A stretch of DNA of 64,000 nucleotides from an uncultured Pseudomonas sp. (GCF_913777995.1 NZ_CAJYVE010000028.1:1-64000); one strand, 5' to 3'. Positions 1 through 9,727 are shown, numbered from the stretch's first letter. Numbers and translations: made by a program. The notes: generated by a model from the sequence alone, not told the origin.

Positions 1-81
1 GTGAAAAGAGTGGATGGCAGTTGGGCTCCTACACGTGCTCCAGGGCACCGCGGCTTAACAGTTGCCATCCACCCCTCTCAC
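1..81. repeat. Long imperfect inverted repeat (23-bp arms)
   Basis: Bases 1-23 and 59-81 are near-complementary: 20 of 23 positions pair if G-U is allowed, around a 35-base loop. The structure could be a hairpin at the end of a transcript from the left, or the end of a small mobile or repetitive element. It lies at the window edge, so the context is incomplete. No T-tract follows the right arm, which argues against a classical intrinsic terminator. Confidence 0.55.
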
Positions 82-108
82 CTCTGACTTTACCCTGTCG
101 AAAGACAC

Positions 109-192
109 AAGCGGCTTCAGCCGCGAAGCGACCGCCTGTTCACAACAGATGCAGTGAATGTCCCTGGCGCTTTCGCGGCTAAAGCCGCTCCC
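109..192 (-). repeat. REP/BIME-like palindromic element, copy A
   Basis: Two outward GC-rich palindromes of the form GCGGCTTCAGCCGC flank a conserved core (gcatctgttgtgaaca in the other orientation). The same element of about 85 bp recurs at 15114-15197, 21922-21989 and 54296-54372; this copy is in the opposite orientation. Such elements are typical intergenic REP doublets of Pseudomonas. The rest of bases 1-300 holds only the inverted repeat at 1-81 and no gene that I can support. Confidence 0.75.
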
Positions 193-300
193 ACCGTGCC
201 ACATGCCGCTTGAGCGAACAGTATCGGAACTAAGATCCAATGGCGTCGCGATGACGAGGAAGGCATCTGGCGACTGCGCCAAGTCCCTTCCTCTATCGTG

Positions 301-3300
301 CTAACGGTGGATCGTCGATCCGCGAACAGGATACAAGCTGCGCACGGTGAGCCTGGGCAGGTGAGCATTCGGCGCACCCTGAGGCAGGCGCGGTATCAGA
401 AAACCTCCGAAGCGGGATAACCAGCTGCGACCCCCGGCGCTGGTTGCAGCAGGGGAGGAGGCAGAGGCGAGCGTCGCCCTAGGTACAGGCAAAACGGATC
501 GCGTCGAGAGCATATTCTGACCAATATCATCGATGCTGTTTCTGGCGACTGTCGCCATGCCAGTACTGACCGATCCCCTGCCGATGGCCGCGGACGCCTG
601 TCCAGCGGCCCTCGCCGCCTTGGCTGCACTGGAGGCCATCGAATAGGCCGCGCCGCCGACGAGACCGGTCACGGCCGCGCCGATTCCCAGGTATTGCGCC
701 CATTGATTGGCCTGTTCGTCTCCCGTTGCCGTCCCGATGGCGCTGGCGACGGTGGAACCGGCGCTCAGGGCGGCAGAGGTCGAGAGCGCGCCGAAGGCGA
801 CGGCGCCGGAAAGCGAAACGCCGCCTGCGCTGGCGGCGCCACCTGCCGCCGCAGAAGTGGCCGCTGTGGCACCGGCGGCTGCCGCCGTCGCCGCCGCCGT
901 GCCTTCCGCCGCGCCAACGGCGACCGGTGTCAGTAAGCCATAGGTGGCGATAGCCGCCGCCACGGCGGCTACGGTGCCGATCACGCCCAGCGCCACGAAC
1001 ACCCAACCCAGGATGCTACCGCCGCTACCGCCACTGCCCCCCCAGCTCTCGTTCTCATGGTTGGTCCGCAGCCGCCCACTGAAGCCGATCGCAGCATGAC
1101 CGGTGGGGTCGCGCAGGGCGATGGGGTTGCCCAGGCAATAGGTGTAGGGGTTCAGCCCGCCAGCCTCGAACGGGCTGAGGCTGTCCGGGCTGTGAAAGCG
1201 CATCAGCGCCGGGTTGTAGGCCCGGTAGCCCTTGCCCAGCAGGTACCAGCCGCTGGCTTCGTCGAGCGGCTCGCCGTTGAAGCCCAGGGCTGCGCCGAGC
1301 GGTTCCTCGCCGGAGCGCTGACCGTAGGCGCTGTACACGGCCTGACGCAGGGTGTCGGGTGTCGCGGCGCCGCGTACGCTGTGGTTGGCATCGCAGAGCA
1401 GTAGAGTCTGCTGGTCATTGCCGGGTTGCTGCTGGCCCAGGGGTTGCTCGCCCGCGGCTGCTTGCAGCCAGTGGGTCTGCACGCCGTTGTGTATCCGGCT
1501 GCTGATCCTGTCGCCTTCGTAGAAATGCAGGGCCTCGGCCTGGCCGGCCTGCTGGGTATTGACCAACTGATCGTGGCTGTCATAGCGATACTCGCCCAGC
1601 GCCTGGCCTGCGCTATCGCTGACCCGTTGCAGGCGGCTCAGGGGGTCGTAAGCCAGTTGTCGCCCCTGTTCGTCGTTGAGCTGGTTGCCATCGGCGTCGT
1701 AGCTGAAGCTCAGGTTGCCGCTGACCCTGGCCGGCGTGTAGCTGACGCCGGTCAACTGGCAGGGTGAGGCGAGGTCATAGGTGAAGCGTGCGCGTTCGCT
1801 CTGGCCATCGTCGAAACGGCTCAGCAGGGTGGTGATGTTGTCCAGCGCATCGAAGATGAACAACTGGCTGGTGATGCTTCGGCCCAGTTCATCGCGGGGC
1901 AGCAGGGTGCCGCTGCACAGGTGCTTGCTCAGGCGCCCGCGTGCGTCGTACTCGAAGTCTTCGTTGAGCAGCGTGCTGCCTGCCTGCTGCCAGTGACGGT
2001 TCTCCAGCAGCCCGTCGAGGCGCCAGCGCTGCTCGATGATCTGCTCGGGCTGGCCGGCCGGGCTGAGGGTGCGGAGGGTTTCGCGACCCTGGTCGTCGTA
2101 GTCGATCAGTGTCTGCACCTGGTTGCCGCTGCCCTGGTCATGGCTGGTGATCGTCTGTGGGCGGCCGAGGGCGTCGTAGTCGAAGGTGCCGCGCAGCTTG
2201 CCCTGTTCCAGGGTCTTGAGCTTCCCGGCCTGGTCATAGGTCCGCCGGGTTGCCAGGCCTGCGCCGCCGTCGGCGGCCGGTTCGGTGGTCTTGACCAGGC
2301 GCTCTTGCCAGGACTGTTCATACAGGGTCTGCCATTCGCGACCCTGGGCGTCGATCCAATCCTGGCTGAGCAAGCGATTGTGCTCGTCGTAGCCATAGCG
2401 GCGGCAGCCCAAGGCGTTGCCGGCGGAGGTCAGGCGTGCACTCACCGGGTCATAGTCGAAGCTGGCCGTGTCGTTCGCCGTAGCCACCGTCACGGTGGTG
2501 GGGGTGTCGGTCAGTTGCAGGTTGTATTGATAGTCCACCTGGGCGCCGGCCCCGGTGGTGCGCTGCTGCACCTGCAGATGTCCGCCCTGATAGCTGAAGT
2601 GCTCGGTGCGCTGCCCGACGCTGACGTGGCTCAGCCGCGAAAGCCCGTCGAAGCCCTGTTCGCCCATCAGAGTGTTCGCACCTGCGGCGTCGCGAACTTC
2701 GATCGCGGTGGCCAATGCCTCGCTGCTATGGGGCGCGTAATGGCGAATGATCACGCTGTTGTCAGGCAAGGTGTTCTCGGTCAGGCGCGACCAGGCGTCG
2801 TAGGCGTAAACGGTCCGTTCGCCGTACTCGTCGGTCGATTCGATACAGCGGCCCAGCCCGTCGTAGGCGTAGCCCAGATGGCTGACTTCAAGACCCTTTG
2901 CGTCCAGGCGGGCTTCTCGCGTGGGTTTGTCGAACAGGTTCATCCAGGTCTCGCTCAGGCCGCTGATCGCGCCATCGTCGCCCGCTGCCTGAGTCCAGCT
3001 GCGCACGATGGGGCCAGCGGACTCCGGTGTGCCGATGGGGTCGGTCTGGCGATGCTGGGCGACCCCATCAGGACCGACCACGCAGCGCTGCTCGCCCCAG
3101 ATGTCGTATTCGTAGCGCTGGGCAAGCGTGAGAAGCTGGCCTTCCAGCTGGTCATGGTGAACCTCCTCGCTGATACGGTTCCAGGCGTCATAGCGGGCTT
3201 CATAGAGGGTCAGGCTGGCCCAGGGATCGTGGTCATCGAGGTGGTCGCGCTGTTCTTCAACGGCCCGGCCCACACCGTCGAGCAGGGTGCGGGTAGTCAC

Positions 3301-5265
3301 CTGGCGGGCGTCGACGACCGTCTGTTCGGCGAGGATGTCGGGCCTGTCGCTCAATACATAGCTGTAGTGCCGGACCGCTTCGAAGGCCGTGCCGGGGGAG
3401 AGGGTCTCCTGCACCACTCGGTCGAGCGCGTCGTAGCGGTAGTGGCACTCCACGTCATCGATCCGGGTCAGCAGGGTTTGTCCGCTGTACAGCGCGTCCT
3501 GGCGCAATACGGTGCGGCGGGCGTCGTCGAAGCCGATCGTGGTGTCGCTCACTTCGACCACCGGCTGCCCGGAGGGCGGGTCGTCCGGTTTGCTCCAGGC
3601 ATGTTCGGTCACGGTCGTCAGGCCGTTGAGCGTCACGCTTTCCCGATGCCTGCGAGCGTGGGCGAAGGCGTCCTGGGGAACGTGCAGGTATTCGAATGCG
3701 CTGTGCTGGAGTTCGACCTCCGGGGTTCCGTCGTCCCGCCACTGCACCAGTGTTTCACTTTGCGGCGCTATCCAGTCGGGTTGGCCGCTGTCATCCAGGG
3801 CCGCCAGGCTCAGGTAGCGGTGGCGTGTGCAGGTCTGCGGCGCATCCCCTTGGCCAGGTGCCGGATGGCGGGTCCTGCTTTTGAGGTGCCGTACGAAACC
3901 CTCCGGGTCCGCCGGGCAGCCGTCTTCGGAGCCATCGGCCGGATACCATTCCAGGGTCTCGGCGACGCCATTGGCCTGTTGCTGGTAAACCACGTTGCCG
4001 TGGTCGTCGAAGCGGCTGACCAGGCGCTCGCTGCGGATGCGCGTGGCATCGTCGGCCAGGCTCCAGCGGGTCTTGACCTCGCTGGGCAGTTGGCACTGGC
4101 GGGGCTGTTGCTCGAAGGGCAGGCCGTCGCGGTCATGGTAGGTATTGGTCAGCGTCTTGCGGGTATTGCCTTGGATGGTGACTTCTTCGGTCAGCAGGTG
4201 GAAACGGTTGAAGGTGCGCTGGATGGCCCGTACCGGCTTCTCGGCGACGTGCAGGGTCTCGGTGGTCTGGTATTCGTAGGGCTGGTTGTAGCGATAGAGG
4301 TTGTCCAGGCCATCGTCCAGCCAGGCGATGGGCAGCCCGGCACCCAGGAAATTGTGCTGGTTGCTGCTGTAGGTGTAGCGCACGTCCATTTCGGGCTGGC
4401 CGCGGCCCGGGTGGATCACATGGCGGGTCACACGGGGCAGGGGCGCCCGCCCACTCTGGGCCGGAAAGGCATGCCCGGCGTCGCGGTAGTAGATGTCTTC
4501 CTGGGCTCCGGTGGGGGTATGGACCGTGCTCAGGCGCAGTTGGCCGTTGATCTCGCTGTAGTTCAGGCGCCACGAGGCGGGGTCCTCGGTGGGCAGGCTG
4601 ATCCGCGTGACATGATGGTCGCTGCCTTCCAGGGCCATGACGAAGCGCGCCAGCGCGCCGTCCGGGCCTGCGTAGGGGCGCAGGAGAATTTCGACTTCAT
4701 GGCTGCGGCGGATGATGCTCAGCAGCGTTTCGCCGCACGCGTCGGTAATGGTCTTCAACAGGGCGTGGCCATTGTAGATGTCGTAGTCCAGGGCAATGGC
4801 ATGGCCGGCAGGAGACAGCACTTGAACCGGTACAGCCGCACGTGAATTACCCACGCCGCGAACCTCGAGCATTTCCACCAGCCCGGATTTGTGCGCCAGC
4901 CGGTAACGCTCGTTGCCCAGGTCGTAGAGACGAAACCCCTCGATCTTCTGTTCTTTCATCAGCAGCCGGCCGTTGTCGCCGGTGCCGGTGACCTTGAAAC
5001 TCTCGCCGCCGCTCACGGCGATCACCTGGTTGCTCAACTGGTACTGCGACAGTTGCAGGTTCCAGCCCAGGCCGAAGCCGCTGTCCGTGGTATTGAGCGG
5101 GTTGTAGGCCAGGGTCAGCGGCAGCTCCGGGCCGCGCAGCTCGTTGGCGGCCAGGGTCGGCAGGTCGATCGACAGGGTGTATTGCCCGGTTCGCGGGTCG
5201 ACGCCGTTTTTCATGTAACCCATGAAGTTGAGTGCATTGGAGTGCACGGAAGTGGAAGCGGTCAT
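301..5265 (-). CDS. RHS/YD-repeat protein (rhs1) with Ala/Gly-rich hydrophobic C-terminus
   Basis: A 1654-residue RHS/YD-repeat protein. The start at 5265 (MTASTSVHSN) is chosen because the second rhs gene begins with the same motif (MTVSTSVHSN). An upstream in-frame start at 5493 would add 76 residues with no homology to rhs2. Many YD-type repeats (for example YDALDRV, YDPLSRL) should form the hollow beta shell typical of Rhs/TcC proteins. The conserved Rhs core (GKGYRAYNPALMRFHSPDSL, ending RDPTGH) lies near residues 1325-1390. The roughly 265-residue C-terminus that follows is rich in Ala and Gly, with a strongly hydrophobic stretch near residues 1418-1450, so it may be membrane-active or a transmembrane anchor. 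The family exports polymorphic C-terminal toxins, but this tip is not recognisable. No immunity gene is seen downstream, where only repeats occur before the window edge. It is transcribed divergently from the P47-like operon. Confidence 0.85.
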   Translation of the reverse strand: MTASTSVHSNALNFMGYMKNGVDPRTGQYTLSIDLPTLAANELRGPELPLTLAYNPLNTTDSGFGLGWNLQLSQYQLSNQVIAVSGGESFKVTGTGDNGRLLMKEQKIEGFRLYDLGNERYRLAHKSGLVEMLEVRGVGNSRAAVPVQVLSPAGHAIALDYDIYNGHALLKTITDACGETLLSIIRRSHEVEILLRPYAGPDGALARFVMALEGSDHHVTRISLPTEDPASWRLNYSEINGQLRLSTVHTPTGAQEDIYYRDAGHAFPAQSGRAPLPRVTRHVIHPGRGQPEMDVRYTYSSNQHNFLGAGLPIAWLDDGLDNLYRYNQPYEYQTTETLHVAEKPVRAIQRTFNRFHLLTEEVTIQGNTRKTLTNTYHDRDGLPFEQQPRQCQLPSEVKTRWSLADDATRIRSERLVSRFDDHGNVVYQQQANGVAETLEWYPADGSEDGCPADPEGFVRHLKSRTRHPAPGQGDAPQTCTRHRYLSLAALDDSGQPDWIAPQSETLVQWRDDGTPEVELQHSAFEYLHVPQDAFAHARRHRESVTLNGLTTVTEHAWSKPDDPPSGQPVVEVSDTTIGFDDARRTVLRQDALYSGQTLLTRIDDVECHYRYDALDRVVQETLSPGTAFEAVRHYSYVLSDRPDILAEQTVVDARQVTTRTLLDGVGRAVEEQRDHLDDHDPWASLTLYEARYDAWNRISEEVHHDQLEGQLLTLAQRYEYDIWGEQRCVVGPDGVAQHRQTDPIGTPESAGPIVRSWTQAAGDDGAISGLSETWMNLFDKPTREARLDAKGLEVSHLGYAYDGLGRCIESTDEYGERTVYAYDAWSRLTENTLPDNSVIIRHYAPHSSEALATAIEVRDAAGANTLMGEQGFDGLSRLSHVSVGQRTEHFSYQGGHLQVQQRTTGAGAQVDYQYNLQLTDTPTTVTVATANDTASFDYDPVSARLTSAGNALGCRRYGYDEHNRLLSQDWIDAQGREWQTLYEQSWQERLVKTTEPAADGGAGLATRRTYDQAGKLKTLEQGKLRGTFDYDALGRPQTITSHDQGSGNQVQTLIDYDDQGRETLRTLSPAGQPEQIIEQRWRLDGLLENRHWQQAGSTLLNEDFEYDARGRLSKHLCSGTLLPRDELGRSITSQLFIFDALDNITTLLSRFDDGQSERARFTYDLASPCQLTGVSYTPARVSGNLSFSYDADGNQLNDEQGRQLAYDPLSRLQRVSDSAGQALGEYRYDSHDQLVNTQQAGQAEALHFYEGDRISSRIHNGVQTHWLQAAAGEQPLGQQQPGNDQQTLLLCDANHSVRGAATPDTLRQAVYSAYGQRSGEEPLGAALGFNGEPLDEASGWYLLGKGYRAYNPALMRFHSPDSLSPFEAGGLNPYTYCLGNPIALRDPTGHAAIGFSGRLRTNHENESWGGSGGSGGSILGWVFVALGVIGTVAAVAAAIATYGLLTPVAVGAAEGTAAATAAAAGATAATSAAAGGAASAGGVSLSGAVAFGALSTSAALSAGSTVASAIGTATGDEQANQWAQYLGIGAAVTGLVGGAAYSMASSAAKAARAAGQASAAIGRGSVSTGMATVARNSIDDIGQNMLSTRSVLPVPRATLASASSPAATSAGGRSWLSRFGGFLIPRLPQGAPNAHLPRLTVRSLYPVRGSTIHR

Positions 5266-5486
5266 CCTCTGAGCCTCGCTGTGGGGGTCTGACGCCTGGC
5301 TGAGTGGCATGACGGCTGGCGCGGTCCAGGCAGGGCGATTGTGTTCAGACCCTATCAGCCTGCGCTGCGCCGCGGACCTAGCAGCGCTGCCAGCTGTGCT
5401 GCGGCCAGGGGCAGGGGTAAAAAAGGCGCCAGTGAACAGAACGGCCGTTGCCATCGCAAGGCACCGACCTGCGCAAGGAGACCACC
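5266..5486. other. Divergent intergenic region between rhs1 and the P47-like operon
   Basis: About 220 bp separates the divergent starts and must carry both promoters unless these lie in coding sequence. I see no convincing sigma70 -35/-10 pair. The only clear signal is the strong AAGGAG ribosome site of the plus-strand gene at 5475-5480. The region is also open in the rhs1 frame up to 5493, but that reading has no RHS similarity. Confidence 0.5.
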
Positions 5487-7268
5487 ATGGCATTGCCCGC
5501 TCCCAAGGTGCCCGACCTGCAACCGGAGAACTGGATCGATCTGGACCAACTGGGCAGTGATGACCTGCTGACCTGGATCGATTACCCCGGCATTGCCGAG
5601 GGGGACGAGATCTTTCCCAACTGGCGCGGCTGCGGTGCCGATGGCAGTGTCCGTGACCTGTTGATGTCCGCTACGCCGGTAGTGGGGCTGGAGCCTGAAG
5701 GCTTCGCCTACCGCATACCCAATGCGCTATTGCACGAGCTGGACCAGGGGTGGGTGTTCTACTCGTACTTCATCGCCGACCTGGTGCAGCCGGGGCAGCC
5801 GGGTGAGGAGTCGCTGCGCCGGTTCTTCTACGTCGGCCAGCGTGACCGGCCGACAGGGCTGCCGGGCCTCGGCGTGCCGCAGTTCCGTGAGTCTCACGAG
5901 CTGCAGGTGGTCCTCGAATGGATCACCGGCAATTCGGCCACGGTGGTGGTGCCGCCCTATGTCGCGATGTCGGTCGATGACCAGGTCACTCTGACCCTGG
6001 CGCTGTACTTTGGCGAAGACGATCCCTTCGATGACCTGGTGCTGAAAAAGACCCTGACCGCCGCAGAAGTGGGGCAGCCGCTGAGCTGGGCGGTGCCGCG
6101 TAATGAGCTGGAAGTGATCGAGGGCGGTTATCTGGAAGCCCGTTACCAGATCGTCTATGCCACGCCCACTACCCCCACCCAGGGGCCGCTGCAGCGTTTC
6201 GATGTGGTGCGCAGCGCTTTGTCTCGACTGCCGGCTCTGAGCATCGAGGATTTCGGCGGCGGCCCGCTGGACCCCGAGCTGTTTCCCAATGGCATTACCC
6301 TGCTGGTCGAGCCCTATCCTGGCATGCAGCCCGGTGACGATGTGCTGCTCCACGCCAATGGCATCGAGGCGTTGGACCGCGCGCTGCGGATCGACGAAAC
6401 GGTGGTGGACAGCGGCTTGCTGAGCTTTGCGGTCGAGCGGCCCTGGCTGGTCGCCAATAACGGCAAACAGGTGAGCTTCACTTGGCAATATGCCCGTGGG
6501 GGCGCAGCAGGCAGCAGCGAGCCGTTGTCCGTATTGCTGCGCAAACCCCTTCACCTGCCGCCGCCGGTGGTCGAGGGCGCCGAGCCGGAAGACCCGGTCG
6601 ACGGTGTGCCGAGGGGTTACCTGTTCCCCGACAAGATCACCGGCGGTGTGTACGTGCATGTGCCCAATGAGGCGGTGATCGGCCCGGACGATGCCTTGCA
6701 GATGCACTGGGATGGGCATGCCAGCACGGGAAATATCGTGGTGACCGAGCCAATGCCCAGTGACCCGCTGCGGTTCTACATTCCGAAGGCGGCCATACCC
6801 GCCAATATCGGCAAGCGCCTGAACGTGTTCTATCAAGTCACGCCGCCCGGGGAACCGGCCTCCGCCTCGGAGCTGTTCGACCTGGAAATCCGCAGCATGC
6901 CTTCCGGGTGGCCGGCCCCGCAGTTGCGCAGACCCACCCAGTCTCGGCCCTTGTCGCTGGCCCAGGTACCCGCCAGCGGTGCGCTGTTCGCACTCGCCGC
7001 CTGGGTGTTCATGGCGGTGGGGCAGACGGTACGCATCGAGGCCTTAGGGCTGCTGAGCACCGGAGAACAGGACAGCCTGTTGCTGCGCGATGATCTGCCG
7101 GTCAGTGAGGATGAGTACTACGCAGGCGAACTGCAGGCCACCTTGTCCCGTGCATTCCTCGAGCGGCTCCAGCCCGGCAGCCACTTCGAAGTGCGGGTGC
7201 GTACCAGTTTCGATGATGGCCACAGTTACATCGCCTTCGTCGATGTTTCGATCCAGTTGGTGGCGTGA
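5487..7268 (+). CDS. Hypothetical multi-module beta protein, first gene of the P47-like operon
   Basis: A 593-residue protein of unknown function. The start at 5487 has AAGGAG six bases upstream; a longer frame from 5448 lacks such a site. There is no signal peptide or clear membrane segment. The sequence appears built from several beta-rich modules of about 110-130 residues with recurring Pro, Asp and aromatic positions. Two of them end in similar phrases about binding a plane of strands (YRIPNALLHE and FYIPKAAIPAN, also VHVPNEAVIG), and this 'Y-x-[IV]-P-x-x-[AL]' signature repeats along the chain. Such modules suggest Ig-like or adhesin-like folds. The gene leads an operon with three P47-like genes (72 bp to the next start), so a role in the same secreted or surface complex is inferred. 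I do not recognise a named family. Confidence 0.75.
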   Translation: MALPAPKVPDLQPENWIDLDQLGSDDLLTWIDYPGIAEGDEIFPNWRGCGADGSVRDLLMSATPVVGLEPEGFAYRIPNALLHELDQGWVFYSYFIADLVQPGQPGEESLRRFFYVGQRDRPTGLPGLGVPQFRESHELQVVLEWITGNSATVVVPPYVAMSVDDQVTLTLALYFGEDDPFDDLVLKKTLTAAEVGQPLSWAVPRNELEVIEGGYLEARYQIVYATPTTPTQGPLQRFDVVRSALSRLPALSIEDFGGGPLDPELFPNGITLLVEPYPGMQPGDDVLLHANGIEALDRALRIDETVVDSGLLSFAVERPWLVANNGKQVSFTWQYARGGAAGSSEPLSVLLRKPLHLPPPVVEGAEPEDPVDGVPRGYLFPDKITGGVYVHVPNEAVIGPDDALQMHWDGHASTGNIVVTEPMPSDPLRFYIPKAAIPANIGKRLNVFYQVTPPGEPASASELFDLEIRSMPSGWPAPQLRRPTQSRPLSLAQVPASGALFALAAWVFMAVGQTVRIEALGLLSTGEQDSLLLRDDLPVSEDEYYAGELQATLSRAFLERLQPGSHFEVRVRTSFDDGHSYIAFVDVSIQLVA

Positions 7269-7339
7269 GGCCGGCAGGCTGGCGCCACCACCGAAGATTC
7301 GCGCCCACTCGGTGGGCCGATTGCCAGGGAGGCAACCCC

Positions 7340-9727
7340 ATGAGTGACAATTCACTGCAAAGCCTGCTGGAGTGGATGGCCAATCCCACTACCGAAATCT
7401 TGCATGGCTGGGACTCGATCGCGGCGCTGAGCCGTGACAAGTGCAACCTGCTGTTGGCCCAGGCTTACATCGCACGATTCGATTCGGCCAGCTACCTGCC
7501 GCCCATCAGTGGTCGGGTAACGATGGTGGAGGGCAGCTTCGAGCAGCACATCCATGATTTCGTTCTGGATGTGCCACGGCTGTCGTTCGAGAACGCCAAT
7601 ATCGACGACTCCCGAGCCCGCTTGAGCATGTCGGTGATGGGCGGCGTGCAGGTGGCGATGAAAAAGGACGTGGACATCTGGAGCGCCGTGCGGGTCGACG
7701 AGATCGACCCGCTGCAGGGACCTCGCCTCGAGCTGGAGCTGGAACTCGACCGAGTGCCCGGCAGCGTCGAAGCCGGCGGGCGTGTGCTGCTCGACCTCAA
7801 GCACAGCGACAATTTCAGCCTGACCTTCGCTCAGACCGAACACGAGCGGCGCCTGGGCGGCGAGTTCTTCAAGGACCTGTTCAACCAGTTGCCCGATGAG
7901 CAACGCCTCTTCGTCCTGGGGAAAATCCAGCCCAACGACCAGCTGTTGCTGAGCCCGCAGTCCTTCCGCCTGCGTACCCAGAGCAAAGGTCAAGGGGATG
8001 CCGACGGCGCGATCCTGATTCTCATCTGCATGCAGCAAAGCAACGAAGGCGCCATTCCCGGCACCGGCTATCGCTATCTGATTGCGGACGACGCCGGGAA
8101 GGATTATTCGGCAACGGTGCTGCTCGACCGTGAGCGGGTGTTCGAGGCTGGTGTATTGGAAATGGTCGCCGACATGATTGGCGGGTATCACTTCACCTAC
8201 CAGCGTGACGAGTATGGAAAGCTGTTGTCCGCGACGACGACGGCAGGAGCGCTGGAAATCGCCCCCATGCTGGTCCCCATGCCCCTGCCACAGTTTCCTG
8301 GCGATGGCCAGTTTTACATTTTGAACGTGCTGTGTGAAAACCTGCGTTTCTCCGCGGCGGCTCCTCATGAGCTGAAAGTGACCTTCAATGACCAAAAGGC
8401 CAAGCTTTCATGGAGCGCTACGGCGAACGGTGACCTCCGGCTCTCGCTGCAGGATATGGATGACGTATTCGTTTCCGGTGAAATCAGCTTCGACGTGCAG
8501 ATGGAAGCGGAATATGAATTGTCTGCGGTTGATCTGACCATCAAACGCAGCCATTGGGAGCCTATCGTGCGTCCGATAATCCCCCCGGAGCCGCCTGAGC
8601 AGGCAAGGGGAGGAGTGAAAGACTTATTGCTCGCGATTCTGAAGGCTTCCTGGCACCTGATCTCTATTTCGATAGGTAGCACCCTTGCGCTCGGTATGGT
8701 CCTGGCGAGCATTGAAGTGCATATGGTGCTGCTGCAGCAGCTCAACAAATCATTGGAAGCCTTGGTCCGCGACAGCATCAGACTCAACTTCAGCCAGTCC
8801 ATTGTCGCGGACGCGCTGTACCTGCCCCATGATCTCGGCGCCTTTGGCCGTATCGACCCGGTACTGAGTACTTTCGCCGTCACCCCCATGCAACCGCTGA
8901 TCGGCGCGGGTGAGACCTGCCTGTTCGGCACGCTGCCTGCCGTGGCGGGGCTGAGCTGGAGCGTGGATGATCTGCAGCGCAGCGGCCGCGAGGCCGGCAG
9001 CATCGACCAGAACGGTCTCTACCAGGCACCGGCGGCGAGTGCCATCGAGGGGCGCTTCCTACGCGTGCGGGTCACCGCCCGCGACCCACAGACGCTCTAC
9101 CAGAGTTCGGCGCTGCTCACCATCGTGCCCAGCGGCCTGACCGTGAATCCGCTCATTCAACTGTGCGATATCGGCGGGCGAGTGGAACTGGCCGCCGGCC
9201 AGCTGGGCGAAGGCAGCCTCTTCTGGTCGATCCGCGATCCGGTAACCGGCGAAAGCGGCTCGCTGCAGCCCAGCGACAAGCCCGACGGCGATCACAGTTA
9301 TGTGGCCACGACCCAGCCGATTGCCCACCGGAGCTATGTGCTCGACGAAATCGAAGTGCGCAACGACAGCACCGGGCACGTGGCCCAGGCCCATGTGCTG
9401 GTGCTGCTCGAAGCTCCGGTGCTGAGCATCAAGGTGGCGCAGGATGCCGCCTTGGCTGCCGGCCAGGTGCAACTGCAGGCCTGGAAGGGCAGCAGCCAGC
9501 GCAAACCTGAGTGGTCACTGCCGCTGGGCGGGCCAGGGAGCATCGATGCCGACGGGCTGTACACCGCTGATCCGCAGGCCACCGAACGTTTCGTGCTGGT
9601 GATGGCCCGGGAAGACTTGATCGAGCTGGTGGACCTGGTCTTCGAGGGGCACATCATCCTGCCGCTGCCGCTGGCGGATTTTCCCAACGAACTGGCCGCA
9701 CTGAGCGTGCCATCACCCACCATCTGA
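7340..9727 (+). CDS. P-47/TULIP-like protein with C-terminal Ig-like modules, paralogue 1
   Basis: A 795-residue protein; GGGAGG lies eight bases before the ATG. The N-terminal domain (about 1-400) starts with SLQSLLEWM and then GWDSIAALSRDKCN. It later has DGAILILI followed by GYRYLIADD. The same order of motifs occurs in the next two genes, so the three are paralogues. The 'GW-D-x-[IV]-x-A...N' opening resembles the clostridial P-47 proteins of neurotoxin loci, which have a TULIP (lipid-binding) fold; from memory that family also has Pseudomonas putida members. A hydrophobic helix-rich segment spans about 427-474. Three Ig-like modules follow (about 510-605, 605-700, 700-785), with the repeated signature GSID-x-x-GLY. 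The C-terminus has GHIILPLPL, shared with paralogue 2. There is no signal peptide. Its role is unknown; a toxin-associated or lipid-binding function is inferred. Confidence 0.75.
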   Translation: MSDNSLQSLLEWMANPTTEILHGWDSIAALSRDKCNLLLAQAYIARFDSASYLPPISGRVTMVEGSFEQHIHDFVLDVPRLSFENANIDDSRARLSMSVMGGVQVAMKKDVDIWSAVRVDEIDPLQGPRLELELELDRVPGSVEAGGRVLLDLKHSDNFSLTFAQTEHERRLGGEFFKDLFNQLPDEQRLFVLGKIQPNDQLLLSPQSFRLRTQSKGQGDADGAILILICMQQSNEGAIPGTGYRYLIADDAGKDYSATVLLDRERVFEAGVLEMVADMIGGYHFTYQRDEYGKLLSATTTAGALEIAPMLVPMPLPQFPGDGQFYILNVLCENLRFSAAAPHELKVTFNDQKAKLSWSATANGDLRLSLQDMDDVFVSGEISFDVQMEAEYELSAVDLTIKRSHWEPIVRPIIPPEPPEQARGGVKDLLLAILKASWHLISISIGSTLALGMVLASIEVHMVLLQQLNKSLEALVRDSIRLNFSQSIVADALYLPHDLGAFGRIDPVLSTFAVTPMQPLIGAGETCLFGTLPAVAGLSWSVDDLQRSGREAGSIDQNGLYQAPAASAIEGRFLRVRVTARDPQTLYQSSALLTIVPSGLTVNPLIQLCDIGGRVELAAGQLGEGSLFWSIRDPVTGESGSLQPSDKPDGDHSYVATTQPIAHRSYVLDEIEVRNDSTGHVAQAHVLVLLEAPVLSIKVAQDAALAAGQVQLQAWKGSSQRKPEWSLPLGGPGSIDADGLYTADPQATERFVLVMAREDLIELVDLVFEGHIILPLPLADFPNELAALSVPSPTI

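Noticed and set aside
1921..4845. 974-codon plus-strand frame opposite rhs1
   Set aside because: It is antisense to the YD-repeat gene, of odd composition (Val/Ala/Gly-rich, no domain), and arises because high-GC repeats leave the opposite strand free of stops.
301..5265. Naming the Rhs proteins as TcC/insecticidal toxin-complex subunits
   Set aside because: The N-terminus differs from TccC proteins and no tcA or tcB gene is present, so only the RHS/YD-repeat family can be supported.
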